Assembly (NCBI RefSeq): GCF_017591425.1
Contig: NW_024467101.1
Location: forward strand, 12,784,918 to 12,848,917
Reading direction: 5' to 3'
Length of the DNA stretch: 64,000 nt
DNA from: Ochotona curzoniae
Taxonomy: Eukaryota > Chordata > Mammalia > Lagomorpha > Ochotonidae
Shown in pieces: positions 26,391 to 39,207 of the stretch; position 1 is the first letter of the stretch, and each line of letters opens with the position of its first letter. Made by a program: the position numbers and the translations under genes. The notes beneath the pieces are model-generated. The model was not told the origin of the DNA, did no database searches, and saw nothing but the letters and a program-made list of their open reading frames with translations.

Positions 26391-26411
26391 GAGGCGGGGC
26401 GGGGCGTGGGG
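26391..26411 (+). promoter_or_regulatory. GC-box cluster upstream of OASL2
   Basis: Overlapping GGCGGGGCGGGGCG-type boxes sit about 100 bp upstream of the ISRE pair, a typical Sp1/KLF context. No TATA box is obvious between here and the start codon. Confidence 0.4.
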
Positions 26412-26509
26412 AGGAGTGCAGGACATCTCCAGGAAGTCCTCTGTGTGCTCCACCCCCAGCCGGTTTCCCCAGCAACCTGAAACACGCAGCTACAGATCCA
26501 GCTCAGTTA

Positions 26510-26522
26510 AGTTTCGATTTCC
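26510..26522 (+). promoter_or_regulatory. ISRE-like element 1, OASL2 promoter
   Basis: AGTTTCGATTTCC fits the ISRE consensus AGTTTCNNTTTCNY, the ISGF3/IRF binding site. It lies about 250 bp before the ATG and 20 bp before a second, better copy. Confidence 0.7.
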
Positions 26523-26542
26523 AGACCCAAGTAAATAATTCC

Positions 26543-26556
26543 AGTTTCAGTTTCTG
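26543..26556 (+). promoter_or_regulatory. ISRE-like element 2, OASL2 promoter
   Basis: AGTTTCAGTTTCTG matches the ISRE consensus at every fixed position. The placement about 216 bp before the start codon is consistent with interferon control of an OAS-family gene. Confidence 0.8.
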
Positions 26557-26772
26557 GCAGCCAAGGAGAGCTGAATTACAAGCTGCAGACAGACCAAGCA
26601 CGGAACTGGCACAAGTAAGGGAACTCCCTGTCTGCCCCTACACTGTCCTCCCCTCTCCCCTCTGCCATCAGAGAAAAACCCCTGGAGAAAGGCTGCCAAG
26701 TGCCCCCTTCCTGTGCCAGGGGACAGGGGAGCAGAAAGGCTTTATTAGCTTGCCCCGCCTAGGCCTGCAGGG

Positions 26773-26970
26773 ATGGAGCTCTCGTGGGACCTGTATGAAA
26801 CGCCCGGTGATGAGCTGGAAGCTTTTGTGAGGCACATCCTGCTGCCCCAGAGGGATTGGAAGGAGGAGGTGCAGGACGCCTGGCAGAGGATCTGCAAATT
26901 CCTGCAGCACCAGTGCTTTGAAGATGAGCTAGTGCTGGACCAGGAAGTCAGGGTGCTAAAGGTGGTGAAG
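26773..26970 (+). CDS. OASL2: OASL2 coding exon 1 (residues 1-66)
   Basis: Begins at the only ATG between the ISRE pair and the domain, in context GGGATGG, and encodes [19 protein letters not shown] onward. It ends ...VRVLKVVK at AAG|GTGAGT, phase 0. The N-terminal helix and the LKVVK ending match OAS-family exon 1. Confidence 0.9.
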
Positions 26971-29900
26971 GTGAGTGGTGGGGGCAGGGAGGGGGGCTTG
27001 GGGAAGTCCCACCTGCACCACCATGGGACTGGGGGTCCTGGGTTACCAGGTCTCTCTGAGCCTCGGGTTTCTCTTCTCTAACCTGGGTTTGTTTTGATAA
27101 ATGGGGGAAGCACTCTTAAGCACTAAGTTAATTTTGATGATGATGATGATCATAATGATGATGATCATGATGGCAGTGACAATTTGCGATGGAGGTCCAA
27201 GTGCCAGCGAGTCGGGTGGAATGTAAACAGCAGATCTCTGTAAATCTGTAAAAAGAGATGCCTTTGTTTTTGCTTAACAAACCCCTGCTTCAACACAAGC
27301 ATCATAAAGATAATCTCCCTTTCAATGCACTCTGGAAGCGGTACTTACTGGCCAGGCTAGTGTATTGCAGGTTAAGTTGCCAATGGGATATTGGTATCCC
27401 CCATACAGGAGCGCCTGTTTGAGTCCTGGCTGCTCCATTTCTGACCCAGTTCCTGGCTAAGGTACCTAGGAAGGCAGAAGATGAGCCATGTGCTTGGGCC
27501 CTTGCCACCCAAGTAAGAGACTGGGTGGAGTTCCTGGCTCCTGGCTTTAGCCTGGTGCAGATCTGGCTGTGATAGCCATCTGGGGGTGTGAACCAATGGA
27601 TATAAGATGTAGTGTGTGTGTGTGTGTTCTCTGTGTCACTCTGCCTTTCAAATAAGCCTTAAAAGAAAAAAAAGAGAAACTATCTAGCAATTAGTCAATA
27701 TCAGAGTACTCTAGAGTTTAATGAGCATTTAGCAGCTGACCATGTAATTTAGTGTCTACCTGCTGCAGGGTTCCTTCTGAAAAAGTACTGAAGTATAATT
27801 CAACTTATTTTAAAAAATTATCTATTAGAGAGAGAGAGAGACACATGTTCCAGTTTACTCCACAAATGGCCATACAGACCAGAGCTGGACCAAGTGGAGG
27901 CCAACAGCCAGGTCTCCCAAGCACGTGGGTACAGCGTCCCAGGCCCATGAGCCATTGCCTGCTGCGTGCCCAGGTGCATCACAAGAAGCTAAATCAGAAG
28001 TGGAGTACGCAGGATTGCCACCAGAACTCTAGTCAGGGAGACAGGCATCCCAAGTGGCAGCCTAACCCACCATGCCAGGATACAAGTAAGGGTTAGGAGA
28101 CGGTCCAGGGTGTAGTTGTAGAAGCAGTGTAGAAGTGAAGCAGGGGGTCACTTCTTAGCATCTTCAACAGTCTGGTTTACCCATGGCCTCTAGAAACTTC
28201 CCTCATCTTAGCTGCTCTGGCCCTCCTCCAAGCACAAGATCACAAGATGAGCTTTTCGGGAACATGCTCTGAAACAAATGTGAGTTTGCCAGAATCAGCC
28301 ATTTCAGAGCCTCTGCCCTGACACCTGACATTTGGCTTGTAACCGAAGGCTTAATAAAACTCTGCTTCTGTAGGTTTTGTCCCTTTGTTCTTCTGGGGTT
28401 ATCCCACCAGCCTGGGACTTGAGTGCAGTATTTTTTTTTTAAAGATTTATTTTTATTATTTTTTCGTTGGAAAGGCAGATATACAGAGAGGAGAGACAGA
28501 GAGGAAGATCTTCCGTCCGATGATTCACTCCCCAAGTGAGCGCAACGGGCCGATGGGCCGATACTATGCCGATCAGAAGCCAGGAGCCTCTTCCGGGTCT
28601 CCCACGTGGGTGCAGGTTCCCAAAGCTTTGGGCCGTCCTCGACTGCTTTCCCAGGCCACAGGCAGGGAGCTGGAAGGGAAGCGGGGCTGCCGGGATTAGA
28701 ACCGGCGCCCATATGGGATCCCGGGCGTGCAAGGCGAGGACCTTTAACCACTTGCGCCACCGCGCCGGGCCCTGTATTTTTTTTTTTCTAGAGTCAAACA
28801 TGCTGATTTCACCACCTTCTTACCACGAGTGGGCTGGGGTCTCTACCAATACCAATGATCACATCTGAAAGGATCTCTCAGTGCTTAATCACCACCTCCC
28901 CTTCCACCCTCACCACCCAAGCCCATCCTCTTCTATCTCTTCTTGCCCTTCAAGTCAGAAACCAAATGTCTACATTAAAGTTACACAAGACTGTGTAAAG
29001 TACATCATGATTTTTTTGTTTTCCAACTTTTAATTGTATTTGAAAAGCAGAGGAAAGAGAGAAAAAAAAAGAATTCTCACATCAGCTGGTTCACTCCTCA
29101 AATGCCAACAACAGCCAGGGTTGCACAAGGCCAAAGCCAGGAACTGGACACTAAAGCTGGAATTCCCATGTGAGGAACAGGGGTCCAACTACTTCGGCCT
29201 CCACTTGCTGGGATAAAGGGAACCAAGAATGGGGTCGGCTACTTGTTGACCTCTGGCCAGGTACTAATGAAGCGGGTTGGAACTACAGCAGTTAATTGGA
29301 TCCTGCAGTCCTTAATCCAGTCCCCTGATCATGCTGACCACAGAGGGTCAGATTCCCTCGCCACTTTCCAAGGCCAGGTTCTGGAATCCACAGGCAGACG
29401 TTGTTTAATCTGTCAAATCGAAAAGACACACTAGGACCCATCACAGGCTCAGCAGCCAGCTCTTGTTCATCAGAAGGTAAAAAGCAGAAGAAAAAGAGGG
29501 ATGCGTTCAGTCCAGCACATCGAGCACATTTCAAATGTTTATAAAGACGGAGAGGCATCTGGCACAGCTGTGCAAACTCCACCTTGAGATGCCTGCATCC
29601 CGTGTTGGGCTCCCTGGGACCCAATCCCAGCTCTGCCTCCAACCCCAGCTTGGTGCTAATGCATACCCTCAGAGGCAGCAGGTGAGGGCTCAAGCACTGG
29701 AGTCCCCTATACCCACTTAGGAAATCTTAACGGAGTTCCCAGCTTCTGGCGTCTGCCTGGTCCAGCCCCAATCATTGCAGATATTTGGGGAGCTAGCTCA
29801 GTGGGAAGGGAGACAGAACCATGAAGGAGGGGAAGTAAGGAGGGAGGCTGCTTTTCAAGTAAGAATTTTTTTTTAACACAAATCTGTATAAATAACTAGA

Positions 29901-32900
29901 AAAACATTTTTTTTTCACATGTAATGGTTACAAGGAAAACTCCGGACAAATTAAAATGTAACAGAGTTGACCTATGCAAAGGATTCTTGAACGGGCGCTT
30001 CTCGCCCTGGAAAGGATGTGAGCAGCGAGCTTTCACACGCCAACCAAGTAAACAAAGCAGATATCCCGTGATTGGCTACAGCTGAGTGTCTGCCTTGGTG
30101 GGCGTGATCTGGCCGGGTTGGTTGCCTGTGGTTGGCTGAAACCTGGTTATTTGTCCCTGTGCGGAGGCTAAAATCCTCATCAAACACGCGCCGCCCAGAA
30201 TGCCAAATTGGAGCCGGTTCCTGTCCCGGCCGCGCCTTCCCATTCAGCTGCCAGCGTATGGCTTAGTCGAGGATAGCTCCCCGCGGGGGGAGACTCCTGG
30301 CTTCGGTTCCGCTCAACGCCGGCAGTTGCAGCCACTTTGGGGAGTGAATCATCAGATGGAAGATGTTCCTCTGTGTATCTTTTCCTCTCTGTATATCTGA
30401 CTTTCCAATAAAAAATGAAGAAATAACTCTTAAAAAAAAAAAAAGGCACTCCTGGATTCGGCCCCAGTTTATTCAATAGGAACTCAATGTAGAGAAACAG
30501 GATGGAGCTAAAGGTCTCCTGATTATTGAACTGTGCTTATCAATGTATTTCCTCCAGAGAAAATAAACTAAAAACAAAAATTAAAAAACACATGAAAAAG
30601 GAAATAATCTTCTGGTGCAGCCAAAATGAAGTAAGACCTCCTGCAAACCACATCACTATCCGTGACAGGTGCTACCCTACAAGACATCAAAGAGCAGACC
30701 CCTTGAGAAATCAAAACGTGGATAAGTTTGAATGAGAGTGATTGTGGTAGAATTAAAAAAATAAAGATTTTTACTGGAAAGGCAGATTTACAGAGAAAAG
30801 GAAAGACAGATCTTTCATCTGTTGGGTTCACTCCCCAAATGGTCTCAACGGCCACAGCTGAGTCAACAAAGCCAAGAGCTTCTTCTGGGTCTCCCATGCT
30901 GGTGCAGGATCCCAAGGCTTCCAGGCCACAGGCAGGGAGCTGGATGGGAAATGGAGCAACCAGGATACAAACCCGTGCCCACATAGGATCCCAGTGCTTT
31001 GCCAGGGGATCCATAGTTGTTTCCCTGATGTGAATTTCCATGAATGTTTTTGCGTGAACTTGGATTTGGGACGGGGCGGGAGGGGCTACCAAAATAAATG
31101 TATCTTCAATTCTGCTTTCCAAGATCTTTCTGGAGCCTCCGTATGTAGAGGTTGAGAATGGTGCTTGTCCAATAGAACTTTTCCATAAGTGCTCCGCCAT
31201 GTACTAGCTACCATCCTTGAGTAGCTGTGGAGTACCTGAAATGAAATTAGTAGGAAGAACTGAGTTTGTTTTGCTTCATTATAATTAAGTTAAGCATTCA
31301 TGCATGGCTGTTTGCCACCAAGCTGAACAGTGCAGGAACCAAAGCGTGGAAGTTTGGTGGGATGAAACGTAGGAAGCTGGGACAATGGACGGGGAAAGGA
31401 TCTAGGGGGTTTCCCATTCCATTTACAGCCTGGGGGGGGTAGTAGAGATTCAAGTTCTCTGAACAATGACATGATACAGAACAGGCTGATTGACCTTTAT
31501 CAGAAATCCTTGGAGCCAGGAGGATTGGGATACTTTGGGATTTGGGGATACTTGGAAACACATTATGAAATATCACAGGGATAGGGCCTATATCTAAACA
31601 CAAACTCCTTTTCTGTTTCTCTCCCCGCCCCCCACCCCTCATCTTCTAGACATGGTCCTGAAGGCCATCTCCCACAGTTTTTAAGTACACCAGTATTTGA
31701 ACTGAGGTCAGGGGTGGAATTTTCCACCCGCGCTTGTCACGTTGGCTCTCAAAAAGATTCTGATGCGGGGGGTGGGGAGCTTTGAGGTTTTCAGATTAGG
31801 ACCGCTCAACCTTCCAGACTCACAGTGACCTGGGATTCCCCGGGGGACCTACATGACCAGCCTCGCGTGCCTACCTCTGAAGTCCACTCCCAACCTTTAG
31901 GTGTGGGGCCTTGGCCGGAGGCGACAGCCCTCAGTGTTACCCTATCCACAGGGTGGCTCCTCGGGGAAGGGGACGACCCTGAACCAGAGCTCCGACCTGG
32001 ACGTGATCCTGTTCCTGAGCTGCTTCTCCAGTTTCCAGAGCCAGCAGTTGCTCCGTGATGGCATCATCAGCTTTATGGAGGACAAGCTGGAACGCTGCGG
32101 CAGAAGCCTGGCCTACCAAGTCAAAGTAGCCTCACACAAAGGGCCCAGGCCTGCTCGCTCCTTGTCCCTCCAGCTCCAGTCCAAGAAGAGCAGTAGGGTC
32201 ATCCGCATGGACCTGCTTCCTGCTTTCGATGTTCTGGGTAAAAAAAAAAAACTCATTGGACTTCCTCCTTCCCCCTGTATCAACAAGGCCCCGGGGGAAG
32301 GTTTACAAAAGGAAGAACCGAGATGGGGAAGCAGGGGTGTTGCTGTTGAGAGGTGGGCAGGTCAAGGGGGTAGTGAGACAGAGGAGGGCAGGTCAAGGGG
32401 GTAGTGAGACTTAAGAGATGAAGATTGGGGTGTCCCAATATTGCATGAGGGAAAGGGAACTTCAAAGTCCTTCCTGGGTTGTTGGTTCCTGCCCAAGCGA
32501 AGAGATTTTTCTTACTAAGCTCCTGGGCCATTGAGCAAGGACTTCCAGGTGCTCTCGGGTCAAAGTGGCAAGCAGGTCCAGGCTGCAGCATCTGGCTAGG
32601 GCCAGATGGTATTCTCAATTGATCCTACATGTGTCTGGCAGGGTGGCACTGCCAATTAAGTCACCACCTGAAGCTCTGGCATCCCATGTGAGCAGTGGTT
32701 CAAGCCCCAACTGCTTCCCCTTCCAAACGAACTCCCTATTGACATGCCTAGAAAGGCAGTGAAAGATGCTTTGCCCAAGTGCTTGGGGGGGCCCTGCCAA
32801 CCAGGTGGGAGAGCTGGATGCAGTTCTAGGGTGCTAGCTTCAGCCTGGCCAGTTCTGGCTGTTGCATTCATTTGGGGAGGGAGCCAACATGTAGAAGGAG

Positions 32901-34410
32901 AGCCAGAGAGATCTTCCATTCACTGGTTCACTCCCCAAATGACCACAATAGCCAGAGCTGGGCTGGTCTTAAACAGGATCTAGGAGTTTTTTCTGGATCT
33001 CCCATGTGGGTGCAGGAGCCCAGGGACTTGAACCGTCCTCCCCTGATTTCTGAGGTCATTAGTAAGGAACTGTATTGGAAATGGGGCTGCCAGGAATCAA
33101 ACTGATGCCCATATGGGATGCTGGTGGCACAGATAAGGGGTTAGCTACCATCCTGGCTCCAAGATCATCTTTAAAGCACAATTCCTTAAAAAAAAAAAAA
33201 GATTTAATTATTTTTATTGGAAAGGCAGATAGAATTTACAAAGAAAATGACAAATAGAAAGCTCTTCCATTCGCTGATTCATTCCCAAAATGGCCACAAC
33301 AGCCACAGCTGAGCCAATCTGAAGTGAGGAGCCAGGAGCTTCATCCAGGATTCCCTCGTGAGTGCAGTGTCTCAATGCTTGAGGCCATCCCCCACTGCTT
33401 TCCTAGGCCACAAGCAGGGAGCTGCCCAGACACCAATCAGAGGCCATGTGGATCCAGCGCTCACAAGGTGAGGATTTAGCCATTGAGCCATCATTCTGGA
33501 TTCTAAAACAGGATTCCTAATGGCTTCAGGTTTCAGCTCCAAGACTAAAAAGATTCATGACCTCAAAGGGTTCTTTTCCAACCCAGTACCTTTCCTTCAC
33601 CCAGGATCCCTATGCCCGGACTCAAAACCAGCACCAGACATCTATGAAGATTTAATAAACAGCAGCAGTTACCCAGGGGAGTTCTCACCAAGCTTCACAG
33701 TGATACAAAGGCACTTTGTGAAAAGCCGTCCCATTAAACTGAAGAATCTTCTGCAACTAGTGAAATTCTGGTACCTGAAGGTGAGAGGGCTGAGGAGGGT
33801 GTGGCGTGCTGAGCTGGGAGGGAGTGGGGTGTACCAGGGGTGTATCTGTGTCATTTAGGCTTGATTTGTTGTCATCTTATTTGAAAGTCAGTGTGAAAGG
33901 AGACAGAGAAAAACATAGAAACAGAGAGATAGAGATGTTTTACCTGTTGATTCATTCCCCAAATGCCTATGCCAGCCAGGTTTTAGACCATGACCTTGAC
34001 AGTTGCTTGGCCAAGCATAGCCAGCTTGTCGATTGGGATAATATCAAATTTAAGTGGAACCTTACATTTGAGCTCTTAGGCCAGCATCAGGAGCTCAGCA
34101 CTCCGGCCAGGTCTTTCCTGTGGGTGGCAGGTACCCAAGCATGAAAGGACCCTCTGCTGCATTCCAGAATGAGCATTTCTAGGAGGAGGCTGTATCCACA
34201 GTGGACTTCACCAGGATTGGAACCAGGAGCTGTAAATCAGGGTGCAGTCATTCCAAACGGTGACCTCTCTGCTACACTACACACCTGCCCACTACCCAGA
34301 GAAAGGAATGCAAACCACTGAATTGTCTAAAGGTAGGAGGCAGAGGCTGTATTGTAGGTGATATGGCAGAATTCAATGCCACAAGGGATAATGACAACGG
34401 TGGTGGGCAG

Positions 34411-34482
<72 letters not shown>

Positions 34483-37400
34483 TCCTTCTTTTTAAAGATT
34501 AATTTATTGGAAAGGCAAATTTTGTGGAGAGAAAGAGCAACAAAGAGAAAGATCTTCCATCTACTGGTTCATTATCCAGATGACCACTACAGCTAGAACT
34601 GAGCTGATCCAAAGCCAAGAACCAGGAACTTCCTCTGGTTTCCCACATGGGTGCAGGGTCCCAAAGCTTTGGGCATTCTCCATTGCTTTCCCAACCCACA
34701 AGCATGGAGCTGGATAGGAAGTGGAGCAGCCAAGACATGAACCAGCACCCATAAGGGATGCTGGCACCTGGAGGTGGAGGATTAGCCAGTTGTGCAGGGC
34801 CCAGAGTGGCGATTCTTGCTGAAGCATAACGTCCTGCTTTGAGCCTGCTAGTTTCAACCACATGTTCCTCTAGGACCATTTGTCCTTGATGAGCACAAAC
34901 ACGAGGCTGAGCAGGCTTCAGACCTCAGGCATTTCAGCTTATGGTAAAATCAACAAAACCACCACCACCACAATAGATTGGTCAGTTATGGAGTCCTACC
35001 TGTACCTCCACATGAAGCGTCCTGAGTTTTGTTTGTTTGTTTGTTTGTTTGTTTTTCTTTCTGTTTGGCTTGTCCAGTCTTTCCCAAAACTCCGCCACAG
35101 TCCACACTTTGAACACAAAAAAACTGAGACAAGAGAGCCAAAGTGGCGCCGAGACTTGAAAATGCAAAGTCGCTGATGCTAGACCCTGTGCTCTGAGTCA
35201 ATGTGATTTTCCTAAAATAATAACTTTTCTGATTATATACACAGTGCAACGGATTCATGATTGTTAAAACCCAAATGATGCAAGAAAGCATAAGAAAGAA
35301 GGCCAACATCACATGGAATGCGTCTTAGCCCTGTTAGAAACGCGTCTTCCATGCCTGTCTATCGGGAAAGTCTTACTGCTCATGCCCAGAGCCTGCACAG
35401 ATAGAATTGTCATGCTGTTTTTCTTTCTACCCTTTAAAAAAATACATTAGCTGATTGACTTTTGGACTTAAACTTTTGAAACTTACCTGTTATCCTAATT
35501 TGCACATCTTTTTTTTCATCAACTGTCTTCTTTATCAGTTGGAAGAATTTGTAAATTGTTGGTGTTTATCATATTTCTCATTTATGTTGCAAATATATTT
35601 TTTGCCAGTTGATCGCCCAATTACCACCTTTATTATATTCTTTGGCCACTAATTGCTTCTGATTTTTACATAAACAAACATGTCTGACTTTCTTTTGTAT
35701 GTGATCGGCTTCCCATCTGCTCTATCGAACATAATCTCTTAATTTTTCTCCTAATGTGCTTTAATTCTGTCTTCTAAACATGCATTTATTTTTATTGACT
35801 TGAAAGGTGGAGCAAGAGAGAGAAAGAGAGCCACTGGGTCTCTCTCCAAATGCCCAGGATTAGGTCATGATGAAGCCAGAAGCTAGGAATTCCATCCAGG
35901 TTTCCCATTTGGGTGGCAGGGGCCAAGCATTTGGCCATTACCGGCTGCTTCCCAAGAGCATTAGCAGGGAGCCAGATCAGAAGCAGAGCAGCCAAAGACG
36001 CAGGTGTCCCAAGATTAACTCACTGCACCCACAATGTCCACCTTGACTCCGCTTTTAACATTTCCTTTGGGATATGGTATGACTTTGGAATTGCCTTTAC
36101 TTACTTTGTTTTCTTTCAAATGACTGACAAATTGCGGCAGCATCTGTTATTGAGTTATGCATCCTCTTCCCACCGAACTGAAATGGCTCAGCCATCAGTT
36201 ATATAATCCTCTTGTCTCCTGGGAACTAATGCTGAACCATCTTCTACTTAAAAAAAAAAATAAGCCACACATATTCAACTATTTCTTATTCCTGTGCTGA
36301 AAGCACACTGCTTCTCTCACCACTGGTTTTTACAACACACCCCAGAAGACAAGCTGCAGTATTGCTGTTCACCTTTTTTCAGCATTTTCTTGGCTGGCTT
36401 TTCCTAGGTATTTATTCTTGCATGTGAACCATAAGGCAGTGTTAGCATAATCAACGCACTATTGCAATCCTAGAAACTGAAATAAGTTTGTAAATTAAGT
36501 TTGGATGTAAAGGTTGCACTACAGCCCTCTGTCCCCTTCAGGTTTTCCTTCATTTTGTGGTTTGTTTCATAATTCTGTGTTATATTTTTCAGTGCACCTT
36601 CATTTTCTTCCATTATATTGACTATGTGTTATACACGCACACACATACACACTTCCCACCAAATAACATGGATTGATGAGGTTAACCAGATTAATAAAAG
36701 ATCTTAACTTCCTCTTTTGCTGAAATATTGTTCAAAGATTTGCGTATGTTTTATTGGAAAGGCAGATTTTACAAAGAGAAGGAGATACAGGGAGAAAGAT
36801 CTTCCATCCACTGGCTCACTCCCCAAATGGCTTCAGTGACCAGAGCTAAGTCCATCCAAAGCCAGGAGCCAGGAGCTTCTTCTGGGTTTCCCTCATTGGT
36901 GCAAGGTCCCAAGGTTTTAGGCCATCCTCTACTGTTTTCCCATACCATAAGTAGAAAGCTGGATGGGAAGTGGAGCAACCAGGACATGAACCTGTGCACA
37001 TATTGGATTCTAGCACTTACAAGGGGCAGATTAGCCAATTGAGCCATCACACTAGAGACTTCAGTGAAATCTTGATGGCCCCAAGACATAAGCCTATCTA
37101 CACCTGCAGTCATTCCATGGCTGTGTGTTATGTAATGCAGCGGGACCTGGACCATCTCATAGCACCAGTCCCATATCTTCAAATTTGTCTTTCCCATCTG
37201 TCTGTCTCCTGTAGTATTTGAAGGAAAAACATCGAAAAGTAACATTGCCTTCAAAATATGCCCTGGAGCTGCTGACCATCTACGCCTGGGAAATGGGCAC
37301 AGAAGAGAGTGAGAGCTTCGACTTGGACACAGGGCTCGTGGCTGTGATGGAGCTCCTCCGAGATTACAAAAACATCTGCATCTATTGGACCAAGTACTAT

Positions 37401-39160
37401 GATTTCCAAAACCAGACCGTCCGCAACTGTATCAAGCAACAGCTGAAGGAGTGCAGGTGGGTGTGTTAGTTGCCTGACTTTCACCTTCACCAAACAGAAA
37501 ACCCAACCCAAGTGGTTTACAAATGAAAAGGAATACCACAAAGATGATAAACCATGAGGAGGTAGATACATTCACCCTATTTTTTTTTAAGTGTGTTTAT
37601 TTATTGGAAAGGCAGATCAGATTTACAGAGAGGAGAGGCAGAGAGAAAGTTCCATTTGCTGGTTCACTCCCCAGATGGCCGCAACAGCTAGAGCTGAGCT
37701 GATTCGAAGCCAGGAACCAGGAGTGTCTTCTGGGTCTCCCATGCAGGTGTAGGGTCCCAAGACTTTGGGCCATCCTCTATTGCTTTCCCAGACCACAATC
37801 AGGGAGCTGTATGGAAAGTGGAGCAGCCAGGACCTGCACTGGGGGTGCTGCATTTGGAGGTAGAGAATTAGATAATTGAGCGGTTGTTCCGGACCCTATT
37901 CTGTTTAAACTTCTTTTCATATTATTTGAAAGGCAGAGAGACAGACAGAGGGTGCGCTTCCATCTGCTGGTTTGCTCCCCAAATGCCCACAACAGCCAGG
38001 GCTGGGCCAGGCTGACTCCAGGAGTCTAGAACTCAGTCTGAGTCTTCAAGGTGGGTAGCAAAGACCCACAGACCTGAGCCGTCAGCTACTGCCTCCCAGG
38101 GTGCATGTTAGCAAGAATGTGGATTGGAAACAGAGCTGCCAAAACTCAGATGTGGTACTCTCATACCAGTGCAGGTGTCCCCAGCAGCCACATTGCCAAA
38201 TACCGACCTCTTTCCTAATTTGAAGATGATACAACATGCTCACATATCGAAACACCACATGGTATCACAAAAAGTTCTATCCAGTTTAATATTTTCCTAC
38301 AAGACAACAAGAATTCAACTAAAAAGAGTTTTTGCTTTTTTTTTGTTTTGGTTTTTTTTTTGTTTTTTTTTTTTTTTTTTTTTAGTAGGCAAAATCAATT
38401 GGCTTTTGCAACTGAAAAGATAAAGTAGCTTTAGGCAGAGTACGATCCAGGTATTCACCCTGTCATCAGAGTCCCACCCTGGGAGTCTCAGCTCTGCCCC
38501 TCCTGAGGTTTTTACCATCCGATTCAGATGAACTCCTTCATGGCCCCCATCAGTTCCTAGCTCCCCACCTAGACTCATACCTTCCAGTGGAGGTCTCTGC
38601 GAGTCACTCTGATCAGGCCAGTGTAGGTTACATCTCTAACCACAACTCACACGTCTCAGCTGGGCAGGCTACACATCCATGGAAACACACAATCGCACAG
38701 CCTTGAGAGTCTCAGAAGTTCTGAGCAGGAAATGAGATTCACTCCATTTCTCTCCCCAAGACCTGTCATCCTGGACCCGGCTGACCCCACTAACAACCTG
38801 GGAAGGAAGAGAAATTGGGACGTCGTGGCCAAAGAAGCCACCTACTGCCTGCGACAAGCGTGCTGTCAGACCGTAGACCACAGCCAGCGCTGGCACGTGC
38901 CGGTACATCCTGCCCCCCAGCACACAGCGAGACTCAGCACTAAACTTGTTTTAATCCCCTGTAACCCCCACCCCATCTCCCTCCAGCGCTTGGCTGTAGG
39001 AGCAAAGGGTCCCCCCAGGATAGACAGTGCCTCCTGTATTGACACCTGGCCAACCAGGCTTATAGTTCTTCCTTTTTTGGCTGTTAGTGTCTGGACCTCA
39101 CTGGCTTCATCTGTAAAATGGGCAGGCAATATATACCCTTTCTATAGCTATTTAAGGGAA

Positions 39161-39207
<47 letters not shown>

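Noticed and set aside
28203..28760. 185-codon minus-strand open frame
   Set aside because: Nearly all of it is the sense strand of a young SINE read through; the same peptide recurs at other SINE copies.
34411..34491. Regularly spaced repeat that might suggest a CRISPR-like array
   Set aside because: It is a CTTT microsatellite without spacers, in a eukaryotic genome.
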